DNA of 64,000 nucleotides. It comes from Cytophagales bacterium (GTDB taxonomy: Bacteria; Bacteroidota; Bacteroidia; Cytophagales; Cytophagaceae). Positions 19,339 to 29,415 of this stretch are shown piece by piece. A program made the position numbers and the translations under genes. Position 1 is the first letter of the stretch. Every line of letters starts with the position of its first letter. The notes beneath the pieces are model-generated. The model searched no databases and was not told the DNA's origin. It saw only the letters and a list, made by a program, of their open reading frames with translations. Location: positions 62,001-126,000 of the forward strand of contig REBA01000010.1 in the NCBI GenBank assembly GCA_004294225.1, read 5' to 3'.

Positions 19339-19463
19339 GGCTCTCGAAAATGTGGAAAAGTTTTAAGCTAAGTAGGCGAATTTATCACTAAGGAAACACG
19401 AATTCTATAACGATTAAATCATACAAAGCTTTATTTTCACAGGAATTCAAAGTAAATTGCAAT

Positions 19464-21386
19464 ATGCTTTCTATAAATAATATGTCGTTTTACTTTGGCA
19501 GTAGACCATTGTACGACGAAGTCTCACTTCATGTAAAACCTAAAAATAAAATTGGTCTTATTGGTGCCAACGGTACTGGTAAATCTACATTACTAAGAAT
19601 TATCTCAGGAGAATACAAGCCAGACAAAGGAGAAATCAGTAAAAGTGGAGATTGTACAATTGGTTTTTTAAATCAAGATTTACTTTCCTACGAATCTGAT
19701 GATAGCATTCTTCACGTGGCCATGCAAGCATTTGAAGAAGCTATGGCACTTCAAAAACAAATTGATGACCTTCTTCATGAAATGGAAATCAATTATAAAG
19801 ACGAACAAGTAGAAAAACTCACTAAATTACAAGAACGATTTGATGCATTAGACGGCTATTCTTTGCAAGCCAAAGCTGAAGCTATTCTTGAAGGTCTTGG
19901 ATTTTCTACATCTGATTTAAGTAGACCCTTACGAACATTTTCTGGAGGATGGCGAATGAGAGTAATGTTAGCAAAGATGCTGCTTTCAAAACCTGCTTTA
20001 TTAATGCTCGATGAGCCTACCAACCACCTTGACTTGCCTTCTATACAATGGATTGAAGAATACCTAAACAAATACGAAGGAGCTGTGATAGTGGTATCTC
20101 ATGATAGACAATTTTTGGATAACGTAGCTAAAACTATCGTAGAAGTTACTAGTCAAGATTTGGTGGTTTATTCAGGAAACTACAGTTTTTATTTAGAAGA
20201 AAAAGAGCTTCGCAAAGAAATTCAAAACAGTGCCTTTGAAAATCAGCAATCTCAAATAAGACAAACAGAAAGATTCATCGAAAGGTTCAAAGCAAAAGCT
20301 TCTAAATCTAGACAAGTACAATCAAGAGTAAAAGCATTAGATAAGATTGAAAGAATAGAGGAAGTAGTAGATGAAACCGCCAAAGTTCATTTCAAATTCA
20401 ACTTCAAAATACAACCTGGAAGAAATATTTTGTATTTAAAAAATGTATCTAAATCCTACGGAGACCTACATATTTTAAAAAACACCTCTGCTACCATAGA
20501 ACGTGGCGATAAAATAGCACTTATAGGAGCAAATGGTAAAGGAAAATCAACCTTATTAAGAATACTAGCTGGTGAAGAACCAATAACTGGTGAAAGAGCA
20601 GAAGGACATAATGTAAATATGAGTTTCTTTGCTCAGCACCAACTAGAATCTCTGAACTTAGAAGGAAATCTTCTAGACGAATTAAAATCTCTAGGATCAG
20701 ACAAAACAGAAACTGAACTAAGAGGAGTATTGGGTTGTTTTTTATTCTCTAATGATGATGTATTCAAAAAGATAAAAGTACTTTCTGGAGGAGAAAAATC
20801 AAGAGTTGCTCTAGCAAAAACATTAATATCTGAGTCTAACTTTTTATTGCTGGATGAGCCTACCAACCACTTAGACATGCAGTCAGTAAATATATTGACC
20901 CAAGCCTTAGACCAATATGAAGGTACTTATGTTGTGATTTCACATGATAGGCATTTCATAAGTAAAGTAGCCAACAAAATTTGGTTTATTGAAAATATGG
21001 AACTTAAAGAATATCCAGGTACCTATGATGAATTTAATGTTTGGATGCAATCTAGAACTGTAGAATCTAATGTTCCATTTAAAAAAACAACTTCTACACC
21101 AGTAGCACCAAAAGTTAACACTAATTCAGCTCCTAAAGCAAAACCTGCCTTTGAAATTAAAAACATACAACAACAAATCAGCCTTTTAGAACAAAAAATT
21201 AATCAACTAGAAATAGAAAAAAGAGGTTTAGAGGAGGAGATGACCAGCAAAGAGATATTTTCTAACCCTACATTACTTGCCGAGAAAACCCAACAACTTC
21301 AACGTATTGACGAAACCTTGACAAAAGAGCAAAACGAATGGGAAAATCTCATGACTTCCATAGAAGAAATCCAAGCTAAATCATAA
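19464..21386 (+). CDS. ABC-F family ATPase (translation factor type)
   Basis: A 640-residue soluble protein with two ABC ATPase domains and no membrane segment. Walker A sites are GANGTGKST (about 34-42) and GANGKGKST (about 354-362). Signatures are FSGGWRMRVMLAK and LSGGEKSRVALAK, and each has the LLLDEPTNHLD-type Walker B. The linker between the domains is the charged ABC-F interdomain segment (FIERFKAKASKSRQVQSR). A C-terminal coiled coil (about 565-635) is present, as in Uup/YdiF-type members. ABC-F proteins act at the ribosome E site to relieve stalling. The T9SS plug gene starts 4 bases later. Which subfamily it belongs to is not certain. Confidence 0.93.
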   Translation: MLSINNMSFYFGSRPLYDEVSLHVKPKNKIGLIGANGTGKSTLLRIISGEYKPDKGEISKSGDCTIGFLNQDLLSYESDDSILHVAMQAFEEAMALQKQIDDLLHEMEINYKDEQVEKLTKLQERFDALDGYSLQAKAEAILEGLGFSTSDLSRPLRTFSGGWRMRVMLAKMLLSKPALLMLDEPTNHLDLPSIQWIEEYLNKYEGAVIVVSHDRQFLDNVAKTIVEVTSQDLVVYSGNYSFYLEEKELRKEIQNSAFENQQSQIRQTERFIERFKAKASKSRQVQSRVKALDKIERIEEVVDETAKVHFKFNFKIQPGRNILYLKNVSKSYGDLHILKNTSATIERGDKIALIGANGKGKSTLLRILAGEEPITGERAEGHNVNMSFFAQHQLESLNLEGNLLDELKSLGSDKTETELRGVLGCFLFSNDDVFKKIKVLSGGEKSRVALAKTLISESNFLLLDEPTNHLDMQSVNILTQALDQYEGTYVVISHDRHFISKVANKIWFIENMELKEYPGTYDEFNVWMQSRTVESNVPFKKTTSTPVAPKVNTNSAPKAKPAFEIKNIQQQISLLEQKINQLEIEKRGLEEEMTSKEIFSNPTLLAEKTQQLQRIDETLTKEQNEWENLMTSIEEIQAKS

Positions 21387-21390
21387 AAAA

Positions 21391-22710
21391 ATGAGCATCA
21401 TAAAAGTATTTTATTGTATAATTCTAGTACAAATCATTTTTGTAAGTTACAATCTTGCCAACACATCAAAACTGAACTATCCCGAATTACGAACAGAAGA
21501 CTTTATTTACAACAATACTATCAAATCTGTAAATTTATTTACCGTTGCTAATCCTCCAGACATAGGGATTTTAGAGATGAATAAACCTCCTCAGAATGAT
21601 ATCGCTCAAGAATCTCCTTTTTATTTAGAGTTTGATGAAATAGGTAGCCAACCTGAAAATTATTATGTAAAAATACTTAATTGTAATGCCGATTGGACGG
21701 TTTCGAATATGAATGATATTCAATATCTAGAAAAATATAACGAATATCCAATTCTTGACCGTCAGCTTTCCTTTAACACTAGAGTAGGATTTGTTCATTA
21801 TAAAATTTTGCTCCCTAAAGTTCTTGTATCTGGTAATTTCCTTATAGTTGTATATAAAAATGGCACACCAGATGATATAGTACTTACCAAAAGATTTATA
21901 ATTTTTGAGAATAAACTCTCTATAAAAATGATGCCCCAGTTTCCTCTAAATATGACCGATAGAAATACTGGGCAACAAATTGATTTTAATATTATTTATG
22001 GGCAATATGAGCTTATAAACCCTATGGCAAATGTAAGAGTAGTTTTAAGACAAAATTTCCGATGGGATAATGCTATCTACAATCTTAAGCCTTCGTTTAT
22101 AGATGAGAACTCTAGAATATTACAATATCAATTTTTCAATCGTGAAAATGTTTTTGATGGAAGTAATGAATTCAGATATTTCGATATAAGAAGCAATCGA
22201 TTTGGTGGTCAAAATGTAGCAAAAGTATCGTTCGATTCAGACAAAACCGAAGTGTATTTGGCAGAAGATTTCAGTAGAAATCAAAAACCATATTCTTTTT
22301 ACCTAGATTTTATGGATGGAAGATACGTAATTAACAACTACGAATCAGGAGATCGTGAACTAGTACCTGATTATGTAAATGTTACATTCATACTAAATAC
22401 CCCTATTTTAAATAATGAAGATGTATATGTAATAGGAAGCTTTAATAATTGGAGTGCCAATAACTCTTCAAGAATGAGTTACGAGCCTTCTATCAATAAA
22501 TACATTTGTAAGATTTTATTAAAGCAAGGGCAATACAATTATAGATACGCAACAGTGTCTAAAAACTCTAAGATTAAAAATGAAGCTAGCATTGAAGGCA
22601 GCCATAGTATTACTCAGAATAAATATGATGTATTGGTCTATTTTAGACCATTTGGTGCAATCTCAGATAGACTCATAGGATATTCATCTATCAATTATAA
22701 TGGCAGATAA
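21391..22710 (+). CDS. DUF5103 protein, type IX secretion 'plug' protein
   Basis: A 439-residue exported protein (signal peptide to about residue 23). It shows the family's N-terminal region (LRTEDFIYNNTIKSVNLF) and the long beta-rich body with NCNADWTVSNMNDIQYLEKYNEYPI typical of DUF5103. The last 90 residues contain an early-set, AMPK/CBM48-like fold (VYVIGSFNNW at about 345, then QGQYNYRYAT). DUF5103 proteins close the SprA translocon of the type IX secretion system on its periplasmic side. The gene is 4 bases after the ABC-F gene and converges on cas6 with only 8 bases between. Confidence 0.85.
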   Translation: MSIIKVFYCIILVQIIFVSYNLANTSKLNYPELRTEDFIYNNTIKSVNLFTVANPPDIGILEMNKPPQNDIAQESPFYLEFDEIGSQPENYYVKILNCNADWTVSNMNDIQYLEKYNEYPILDRQLSFNTRVGFVHYKILLPKVLVSGNFLIVVYKNGTPDDIVLTKRFIIFENKLSIKMMPQFPLNMTDRNTGQQIDFNIIYGQYELINPMANVRVVLRQNFRWDNAIYNLKPSFIDENSRILQYQFFNRENVFDGSNEFRYFDIRSNRFGGQNVAKVSFDSDKTEVYLAEDFSRNQKPYSFYLDFMDGRYVINNYESGDRELVPDYVNVTFILNTPILNNEDVYVIGSFNNWSANNSSRMSYEPSINKYICKILLKQGQYNYRYATVSKNSKIKNEASIEGSHSITQNKYDVLVYFRPFGAISDRLIGYSSINYNGR

Positions 22711-22718
22711 TTTCTAAG

Positions 22719-23516
22719 TTAATCTAGCTTAACCTCCATTGGTATTGTTCTTTGATTAGGATCTGAATTTGCTAAATCCATCATTCCAAAGCCTTTGTAG
22801 GTATATATTCCCAAACCACAGTCATATATAAAACTCTGTACCACTGGATCTGCATATAATGTAATTGGTAAAGTGTATCCCCTCACTTCATACTTATTCC
22901 CTTTGTCAAAAGCTGGGAATATTCTAGCAAATTTCTTTTCTTCATCTTTTATTTTCTCTAAATAGGCCTTATCTGGAACTACTTGAAATTTATAAAAGCT
23001 AGTTATTTGCTCTTGAGTATAACTTCCTGACTTTTCCATTCTAAGCATCGTAGAATCGTAGAGTACATCTGAAAACTCGTCTGAGGTTGGCAATATAAAT
23101 CTCTTAGAATCGGTTGGATTTTCTGCCGGATGCAATAAGACTAAAGGAGAAATACAAATATATTTCATCTCAAAATTCATTGGGGGAATTATTTCCTTTT
23201 CTACACTAAGTGGTATCAGTAAAAGTTTCCCAATTTCTAATTGTTGTTGCTTAAATACGGAAGCAATCAAGGCATCTATCAACTCTTCATTGGGGCTTGA
23301 AAAAACTAAAGTAACCTTATTAGAATAAAAATGTAAACCTTCTTTACCTACTTTAGTTTGCCCTTTAAGTCCAGAAAAATTGTATAAATTATACCCTCTA
23401 AAAGCATCTTTGTACTTATCTAAATGTGTATTAATTACATTTGCAAGCAAAAATTGGTGGTGAAAAGGAACAGTAGCTCCTTTATTAGATAACCCAAATA
23501 CGATTCTAATTCTCAA
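22719..23516 (-). CDS. cas6: Cas6-family CRISPR RNA endoribonuclease, orphan
   Basis: A 265-residue protein with the paired ferredoxin-like fold pattern of Cas6. It ends in the diagnostic glycine-rich loop CGLGIYTYKGFGMM (residues 233-246), with His19/His20/His31 in the N-terminal half as candidates for the general acid. Cas6 cuts precursor CRISPR RNA within its repeats. No other cas gene and no CRISPR array is present in this window. The neighbours are a T9SS plug gene (convergent, 8 bases) and ychF (upstream, 39 bases, same strand). The coding frame and family motifs look intact, so it is not an obvious relic. Confidence 0.8.
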   Translation of the reverse strand: MRIRIVFGLSNKGATVPFHHQFLLANVINTHLDKYKDAFRGYNLYNFSGLKGQTKVGKEGLHFYSNKVTLVFSSPNEELIDALIASVFKQQQLEIGKLLLIPLSVEKEIIPPMNFEMKYICISPLVLLHPAENPTDSKRFILPTSDEFSDVLYDSTMLRMEKSGSYTQEQITSFYKFQVVPDKAYLEKIKDEEKKFARIFPAFDKGNKYEVRGYTLPITLYADPVVQSFIYDCGLGIYTYKGFGMMDLANSDPNQRTIPMEVKLD

Positions 23517-23555
23517 GGCTAAAAAAATTAAAAGTTAATTTAATAAACAATTGTA

Positions 23556-24653
23556 TTATACATTAAATCTAAAATGCATAATATCACCATCTTGCACTAT
23601 ATATTCTTTACCTTCTACAGCTATTTTACCAGCTTCTTTACAAGCGTTTTCAGATTTATATTGCTCGTAATCATTTATTTTTATCACTTCAGCTCTAATA
23701 AATCCTTTTTCAAAATCTGAGTGTATAACCCCAGCTGCTTGAGGAGCTTTCCATCCTTTTGTAATAGGCCATGCTCTAACTTCTTTTACTCCAGCAGTAA
23801 AATAGGTAATCAAATTTAGGATAGCATACGATGCTTTAATTAATTTGTTTAACCCAGATTCATTCAGACCATATTCTGAAAGAAACATTTCTCTTTCTTC
23901 TAGAGCCTCTATTTCTGCAATTTGAGATTCAATAGCAGCACAAACAACAATTACTTGAGCATTTTCTTCTGCAACTGCTACCTTCAATTGCTCCACATAT
24001 TTATTTCCTGTTATTACAGAAGCCTCATCTACATTTGCTAAATAAATTACAGGCTTTATAGTAAGTAAGTGCAAATCTTCTATGGCAAAGAAATCTTCGC
24101 CTTCAAGAGGAAGACTCCTAGCACTTTTACCAGATTCTATATGGTTCTTAAAAGCTTGTAAAATCGCAAACTCTTTTTTAGATTTTGCATCACCCGCTTT
24201 TGCTAATTTTTCTGTTTTCTGTATTTTTTTATCTATTGACTCTAAATCTTTCAATTGAAGTTCTGTATCGATGATTTCTTTATCTTTTACAGGATTTACA
24301 GTACCTTCTACATGGACGATATTAATATCGTCAAAACATCTAATTACATGAACTATAGCATCTACTTCTCTTATATTGGCAAGAAATTTATTGCCTAAAC
24401 CTTCGCCTTTGCTTGCCCCTTTTACTAAACCTGCTATGTCAACAAATTCAATAACAGTAGGTAATACTCTTTCTGGGCTTACTAATTTTTCTAAAACTTG
24501 TAATCTAAAATCTGGAACAGTGATTACCCCAACATTGGGTTCAATAGTACAAAAAGGATAATTTGCTGCTTCAGCTTTTGCATTTGATAGTGCATTAAAC
24601 AATGTTGATTTTCCCACATTGGGTAAACCAACTATTCCGCATTGTAGAGCCAT
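23556..24653 (-). CDS. ychF: Redox-regulated ATPase YchF (Obg family)
   Basis: A 365-residue Obg-family protein. G1 GLPNVGKST (residues 9-17), the G3-type region VEFVDIAGLVKGASKGEGLGN, YLANVDE in place of the usual NKxD (the ATP-preferring signature), and a C-terminal TGS domain ending in GDIMHFRFNV are all present. It binds ATP rather than GTP and associates with the ribosome. The start MALQCGIVGLPNVGKST is the standard one. Confidence 0.97.
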   Translation of the reverse strand: MALQCGIVGLPNVGKSTLFNALSNAKAEAANYPFCTIEPNVGVITVPDFRLQVLEKLVSPERVLPTVIEFVDIAGLVKGASKGEGLGNKFLANIREVDAIVHVIRCFDDINIVHVEGTVNPVKDKEIIDTELQLKDLESIDKKIQKTEKLAKAGDAKSKKEFAILQAFKNHIESGKSARSLPLEGEDFFAIEDLHLLTIKPVIYLANVDEASVITGNKYVEQLKVAVAEENAQVIVVCAAIESQIAEIEALEEREMFLSEYGLNESGLNKLIKASYAILNLITYFTAGVKEVRAWPITKGWKAPQAAGVIHSDFEKGFIRAEVIKINDYEQYKSENACKEAGKIAVEGKEYIVQDGDIMHFRFNV

Positions 24654-24756
24654 TATGAAATAAAAATTGGGCTATATATTTTTTGTAAAGATAAAATAAA
24701 AAAGATTGCTAAATCAGAAAAATACTTTTAAAAACTAAAAGATTAGAAAACAAAAT

Positions 24757-25131
24757 TTAGTCCCAGCTAAGTTCTGTAGATTCTGTTTTATTGTCTTTTT
24801 CTTGATTAGAACTCTCAAAGTCTTTATCAGCAACTCCTAATGGTTCTTCATCGAATTTAGAAAAATCTACTTCGGGCATTAATTCAGACTTTAAGAATTG
24901 AATTGTTTCTTCTAAAGCACCTATAAACTTTGTGAAATCTTCTTTATATAAGAAAATCTTGTGCTTTTCATAAAAAAAACCATCCTCTTTAAATCTTTTC
25001 TTACTTTCTGTAATCGTTAGATAGTAATCGCTAGAACGTGTAGATTTGATATCAAAGAAATACGTCCTCTTCCCAGCCTTTACTCTTTTTGAATAAATTT
25101 CGGCTTTTTCTTGTTCTTTATTCTCTTCCAC
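24757..25131 (-). CDS. PUR-alpha-like DNA/RNA-binding protein (DUF3276)
   Basis: A 124-residue protein with one PUR repeat: RTYFFDIKSTRSSDYYLTITESKK, KHKIFLYKEDFTKF and the amphipathic helix ALEETIQFLK. It has charged tails at both ends. This is the standard short PUR protein of Bacteroidota and spirochaetes, which binds single-stranded nucleic acid, in this family as a dimer. It is transcribed alone upstream of ychF (gap 103 bases) and divergent from rlpA. Confidence 0.9.
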   Translation of the reverse strand: MEENKEQEKAEIYSKRVKAGKRTYFFDIKSTRSSDYYLTITESKKRFKEDGFFYEKHKIFLYKEDFTKFIGALEETIQFLKSELMPEVDFSKFDEEPLGVADKDFESSNQEKDNKTESTELSWD

Positions 25132-25242
25132 AATTTTTTTATTTTGTTTATATTGATAAAATTATAATTTTTAATTATACAATCCAAATAATAAATGTAA
25201 TTAAAACCATAAATTGTCAATAATCTATAAATTTATAGCCTT

Positions 25243-26013
25243 ATGAACTTCCGATTAATTGTGTTTTTATTCTTTATTTCATTTTCTAATAGTTATTTGC
25301 TATTTGGGCAAGAAATTAGAAATGGATATGCGAGTTATTATGGAAGAGAATTCCAAGGAAGAAAAACTGCAAGCGGAGAAAAATACGACTATAAGCAACT
25401 AACTGGTGCTCACCGCTCCTTCCCTTTTGGGACTTTTGTAAAAGTTACTCGCACTGATAACAAAAAATATGTTGTTGTTAGAATTAATGATAGGGGGCCA
25501 TTCTCAAAGAAAAGAATCATTGATGTATCTCGGAGTGCTGCCGAAAAGTTAGATATGGTTCTAGATGGCATTACTATGGTAAGCATAGAAGTGGTAGATG
25601 GTAAATATTATTCAGATAGCACAGATTTAGATGAAACTAGTCATAAAATTCAAGAAAAACCTTCTATCGTAAATCGTGATTCGGCAATTGTTTTGCTAGG
25701 CAAACCTAATTGGGAAGAGTTAAGTGTGTCCAATATATATAATATCGATGGCAAAAAACAGACTGTCAAGGGCTACGGAATTCAAATATTAAGTTTAGGT
25801 GATTTAAACAAGCTCAGCAAAGAAGTTGATACTTTATTATCGAAAGGGTTTAAAACTATATTTATTGAACCTGCTAAAATAGGAGATAAAAGAAGTTACA
25901 GAATATTAATTGGAGCATATCCAGATGCCAATAAAGCCAAAGAGGATAAAATCAAACTAGAACTATTGGGTTACAATGGTTTTCTGAAAAAATATATAAT
26001 TACAAGCAAATAG
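25243..26013 (+). CDS. RlpA-like septal-ring protein with SPOR domain
   Basis: A 256-residue exported protein. The signal peptide covers about residues 1-23, followed by the double-psi beta barrel of RlpA (GYASYYGREFQGRKTASGEKY, VVRINDRGPF with the catalytic Asp, IIDVSRSAAEKLDM). A C-terminal SPOR domain spans about 176-256 (YGIQILSLGDLNKL). RlpA proteins are lytic transglycosylases acting on denuded septal glycan, and the SPOR domain directs them to the division site. Its stop codon abuts that of the convergent broken sensor gene. Confidence 0.88.
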   Translation: MNFRLIVFLFFISFSNSYLLFGQEIRNGYASYYGREFQGRKTASGEKYDYKQLTGAHRSFPFGTFVKVTRTDNKKYVVVRINDRGPFSKKRIIDVSRSAAEKLDMVLDGITMVSIEVVDGKYYSDSTDLDETSHKIQEKPSIVNRDSAIVLLGKPNWEELSVSNIYNIDGKKQTVKGYGIQILSLGDLNKLSKEVDTLLSKGFKTIFIEPAKIGDKRSYRILIGAYPDANKAKEDKIKLELLGYNGFLKKYIITSK

Positions 26014-27980
26014 TTATATAGATTGCAACTGCTTTTTTAGCCTTTCTATTTCTTCTAAATAATCTTTTTCTTTCCTGTGCATCTCTTCTTGGGTAGCTTG
26101 AAGCTCTTCCATATTTTGTCTCATTTCTTCTTCTTGCGATTTCATCTCTTCTGTTTGAATTTGAGATTTTTCTAACAAAAACTGTGTTTGTTGATTAATA
26201 TTAATATTCTGAATCGTAGATGCAATGCTTTCAGCTAACTTTTGTACCAGTTGAATTTGATATGGTTCTAACACTTTAAAGGATGCCAATTCAATAACCC
26301 CTAAAATATTTTGCTCAATCATGAGCGGAACTGCTAATAAAAATCTGGGGTTTGCATCTCCTAGTCCTGAAGTTATTTTTACATAATTATCAGGGACTTG
26401 CTTTAAAATTATTGGTTCTTTTTCTAAAAAGCATTGCCCCACAATACCCTCTCCTAATTGTATATGTTTTTGCAAATATTTTTTTCTATCATAAGCATAA
26501 CAAGCTATAAGCTCTAAATAAGGAGATTGATTTTCTTCATGATATAATAAAAAAATACCACCCTAGTTAGCATCTAGATATTTTACAAGTTTAGAAATTA
26601 CTTTATCAGAAAGGTTAGAAAGCTGATTGTCTGAACGAAGTATTTCAGCAAAGATTGCTAGCCCTTCTGTGGTCCAATTTCTTTTTTTATCCTCTAGAGC
26701 AGTGTTTTTAAGATTATCTATCATTTTATTTACAGATAAACTTAACTCATCATTTTCACTTCTAACTACAGCTTTTGATGAAAAATCACCTTCTGCAATT
26801 GATTTACATACATGAGTGATTTCAGTCTGTGAATTAACGATATTAGTGAAAGAACTTATCAATTTTTGAACCTCAATACTATTATTTTCTATAAGGAAAT
26901 TTTTATCTAATTTACCCAAAGACAAATCTTCAGCTAAAGTGGCGCTATTGATAAAATAGGTTTGGTTAAGTTACCTGAAAAATAAAAAATTCCATAAACT
27001 AATATCAAAACTGATATAATACCAATAATAGTTAATACAAGAATCACATTATTAGAGCTTTTCATAATCACTGATTTGGGAACTTGAATATAGGCCACCC
27101 ATGTTTTACCAGACTCCCCAAGTTGAAAAGGAACAAATGTACGTAATGTGTCATTTTGAATTTCTTGAACTTCTTGATTTTTTGAAAAAAGCTCTTGGGG
27201 AAAGTTTGTAAAGGCTATGTTTATTGGTTTACCAGCTAATTCTGGTTTTTTATAAGCTGCCACAACAGTTTGATTATCGGACAATATAGCTATAGAAGCA
27301 TTTCCATCATAAAGCGAAAATCCATCTACTAGTTTCTGAATGAAGTCCATACTCATGTCTGTTCCCGTGACCCCCAGAAAAACTCCATCTTTAATTATTG
27401 GGTTAATGATGGAAATCATATACATATTTTGATAATAGAAAGGGTCTATAACCATTTCACGTTTGGTATTTTTAGGCTCAAAATACCATGTAGCTGTTTT
27501 GAGGTCGTCATATCCAATAATGGGTTCTATAACGATGTCATTCTGGTTTCTATATACATAAGGAACGAACCTACCTGTTTTATCATGAGCGTCTGTGTTG
27601 GCAAAGGAAGAATCTTTGCCATCAAATAAATTGGGTTCCCATGCTGTATATGTACCTAAAAATGTTGGATATCTTTGTAAAACTAATTTTAATATTTTAA
27701 TTACTTCTTCTCGACCCAAACTAATCTCAGAAACTGTCTTTACAGAGCCAATTACTTCACAAAGTGTTCTGTTTTCAATAATAGCTTTTCCTAATTCTAA
27801 TTGTATTTGTTTTGCATACTCCCTACTTTCAGCTAATAATAGTTTTTGACTATGTTCTAAAGAGTTGCTTCTCATTTTTATTGCAGTAAAAAGAATAATT
27901 ACTAAAAGTAAACAAGAAGAAAAAAGTACAACTGGTAATGCTATTTTTGTTCTAATGGTATTATTTTTTGTCCATTTCAT
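26014..27980 (-). pseudogene. Broken Cache-HAMP-GAF sensor gene (frameshift plus nonsense)
   Basis: Three consecutive leftward frames are pieces of one membrane sensor. Piece 1 (27980-26934) has an N-terminal helix, a dCache-type sensing domain (YPTFLGTYTAWEP, DPFYYQNMYMISIINPI, GVTGTDMSMDFIQKLV) and a second helix leading into HAMP. Around 26935-26945 the frame slips: piece 1 ends TKPILSIAPL-stop, while the natural continuation TLAEDLSLGKLDKNF lies in another frame. Piece 2 (HAMP continuation and the start of GAF) stops at an in-frame TAG (26565-26563). The same frame then continues [20 protein letters not shown] into the GAF domain and a terminal coiled coil, so a Gln codon probably became amber (…LDAN-[Q]-GGIF). 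Two independent lesions argue for decay rather than one sequencing error. Confidence 0.85.
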
Positions 27981-28083
27981 AAATACTAAGCTTGGTAATA
28001 TAAAATTAATTTAAACGAACCAAAGAGCCCTCAAGTTTATGTTTTCTATGTGAAATTATTATTTATAATTAATCTAAATAAAA

Positions 28084-28115
28084 TTTGTAATTGTTAAAAA
28101 GAGCGATTAGTTTTG
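28084..28115 (+). promoter_or_regulatory. Candidate promoter of the DUF4856-imelysin cassette
   Basis: TTTG (28084-28087), 20 bases, then TAGTTTTG (28108-28115) fits the Bacteroidota -33/-7 pattern well, 33 bases before the ATG at 28148. Between it and the ATG lies TTATTT-N11-AAATAA (28119-28141), an imperfect dyad. That could be an iron-regulator site, but I cannot assign it. Confidence 0.5.
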
Positions 28116-28147
28116 TCATTATTTAGAAACATTAAAAATAACATACC

Positions 28148-29314
28148 ATGAAAACAAAACATCAACTGTACTTGATTGCATTTTTTGCTATAACTTCATT
28201 GCTCTCCGGGTGTAAAGAACCAAAAAAAGAAGATCCTCAACCATCTAAAAAGCCTTTAGAAGTTAAGACGACTTTCGATAGCACAAACTTTACATCAAAT
28301 GCTTTAACCCAGACTAAAGTAATCAATCAACTTATATTACTTACCGATGAAGCAAAAAAAGCGAGAAAAGAAGGTGTAGAAATAAAAAGTAGTGATTTAA
28401 AAACATTGTTTAATAATGGAAACCCAAGTTTAGCTAATGTAATCACGGACTACTACAAACAATTATTAGAACTCGCTGGAGGCTATTTTGATGAAATTGC
28501 TAAAGCTAGTGGAAAATTATATACGCCAAGTAATGAAATCACTGGTGAAGGTGGAGTATATGGAACTGGCTCTAGTGCATATCTATTTGATGAAAACGGT
28601 CTAGAAATCGAGCAGATGATTGAAAAGGGTCAATTTGGTGCTGTTTTATACAAGCATTTGGTTGATTTGTCAAAAGAAGAAATTACATTGGCAAAGGTAG
28701 ATCAAATGCTTGCTATTTATGGGGCACACCCAATTTTTGCTAACTCTGGCTCTAGTAAAATAGTCTTCAACCAGCGTGATAAAGGACTTGCAAATTACGC
28801 AGCAAGAAGAGATAAGAATGACGGTTTAGGACTTTACAGTCAGATAAAAAATCAATTTCTAAAATTACAAGCTGCTGTAAAAGATGGTAGTGAATATAAT
28901 GAAGAAAAAAATGCCAGCATTGAAGAAATAAAATTACTGATAGAAAAAGTAAATTTTGCAACTGTGGTGAACTATTGTTTTGCTGTAAAGGCAACTATGA
29001 GTAAAACTGAAGCCACAACAAATGAGAAAGCTGCGGCTCTTCATGCTTATGGTGAGTGTGTCGGTTTTGTTCACGGTTGGAGAAATTTACAAATGGGAGC
29101 TAAAAAAATTAAAGACAGTGAAATAGATGAAATATTGGAATTATTAAATGCTTCTCCTGGCAAAATACCAACTTCTTATTTATTTATAACTTCTCCATTT
29201 ACAGAACTGCCCAAACTAGATCAAATTATTAATAAAATAAAAACTTTATACGGATTTAGTGACTCCGAAATAGAAGGATTTAAAAGTAATTGGGTAAGCA
29301 TACAAGGCAGATAA
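28148..29314 (+). CDS. DUF4856 lipoprotein
   Basis: A 388-residue lipoprotein: lipobox LLSGC (Cys22) after a standard signal, then the DUF4856 body (TFDSTNFTSNALTQTKVINQ, ALHAYGECVGFVHGWRN). This family is commonly found next to imelysins and TonB-dependent receptors in Bacteroidota iron or haem loci; its biochemical role is not established. It is the first gene of that cassette here, separated from the imelysin gene by a hairpin at 29326-29380. Confidence 0.85.
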   Translation: MKTKHQLYLIAFFAITSLLSGCKEPKKEDPQPSKKPLEVKTTFDSTNFTSNALTQTKVINQLILLTDEAKKARKEGVEIKSSDLKTLFNNGNPSLANVITDYYKQLLELAGGYFDEIAKASGKLYTPSNEITGEGGVYGTGSSAYLFDENGLEIEQMIEKGQFGAVLYKHLVDLSKEEITLAKVDQMLAIYGAHPIFANSGSSKIVFNQRDKGLANYAARRDKNDGLGLYSQIKNQFLKLQAAVKDGSEYNEEKNASIEEIKLLIEKVNFATVVNYCFAVKATMSKTEATTNEKAAALHAYGECVGFVHGWRNLQMGAKKIKDSEIDEILELLNASPGKIPTSYLFITSPFTELPKLDQIINKIKTLYGFSDSEIEGFKSNWVSIQGR

Positions 29315-29325
29315 TTTCAATATAT

Positions 29326-29380
29326 AAAACTCAATGACTATAGTTTGTTGATAAAACAAAATAACAGTCATTGAGTTTTT
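29326..29380 (+). terminator. Hairpin terminator or attenuator inside the iron-uptake cassette
   Basis: A perfect 14-base stem (AAAACTCAATGACT at 29326-29339, AGTCATTGAGTTTT at 29366-29379) followed by a T run. It lies between the DUF4856 gene and the imelysin gene, so it probably ends most transcripts after the first gene and lowers downstream expression. Confidence 0.75.
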
Positions 29381-29415
29381 TAAATAATCATTCAAAATAA
29401 AACCCTTCAAAAAAT

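Noticed and set aside
19216-19463. Small RNA gene in the gap before the ABC-F gene
   Set aside because: A few GC-richer patches (about 19330-19385) were seen, but no clear tRNA fold, hairpin-plus-T-run or known RNA pattern supports it.
22700-24660. CRISPR array near cas6
   Set aside because: No regularly spaced direct repeats are present between or beside the genes; all sequence there is coding or short spacers.
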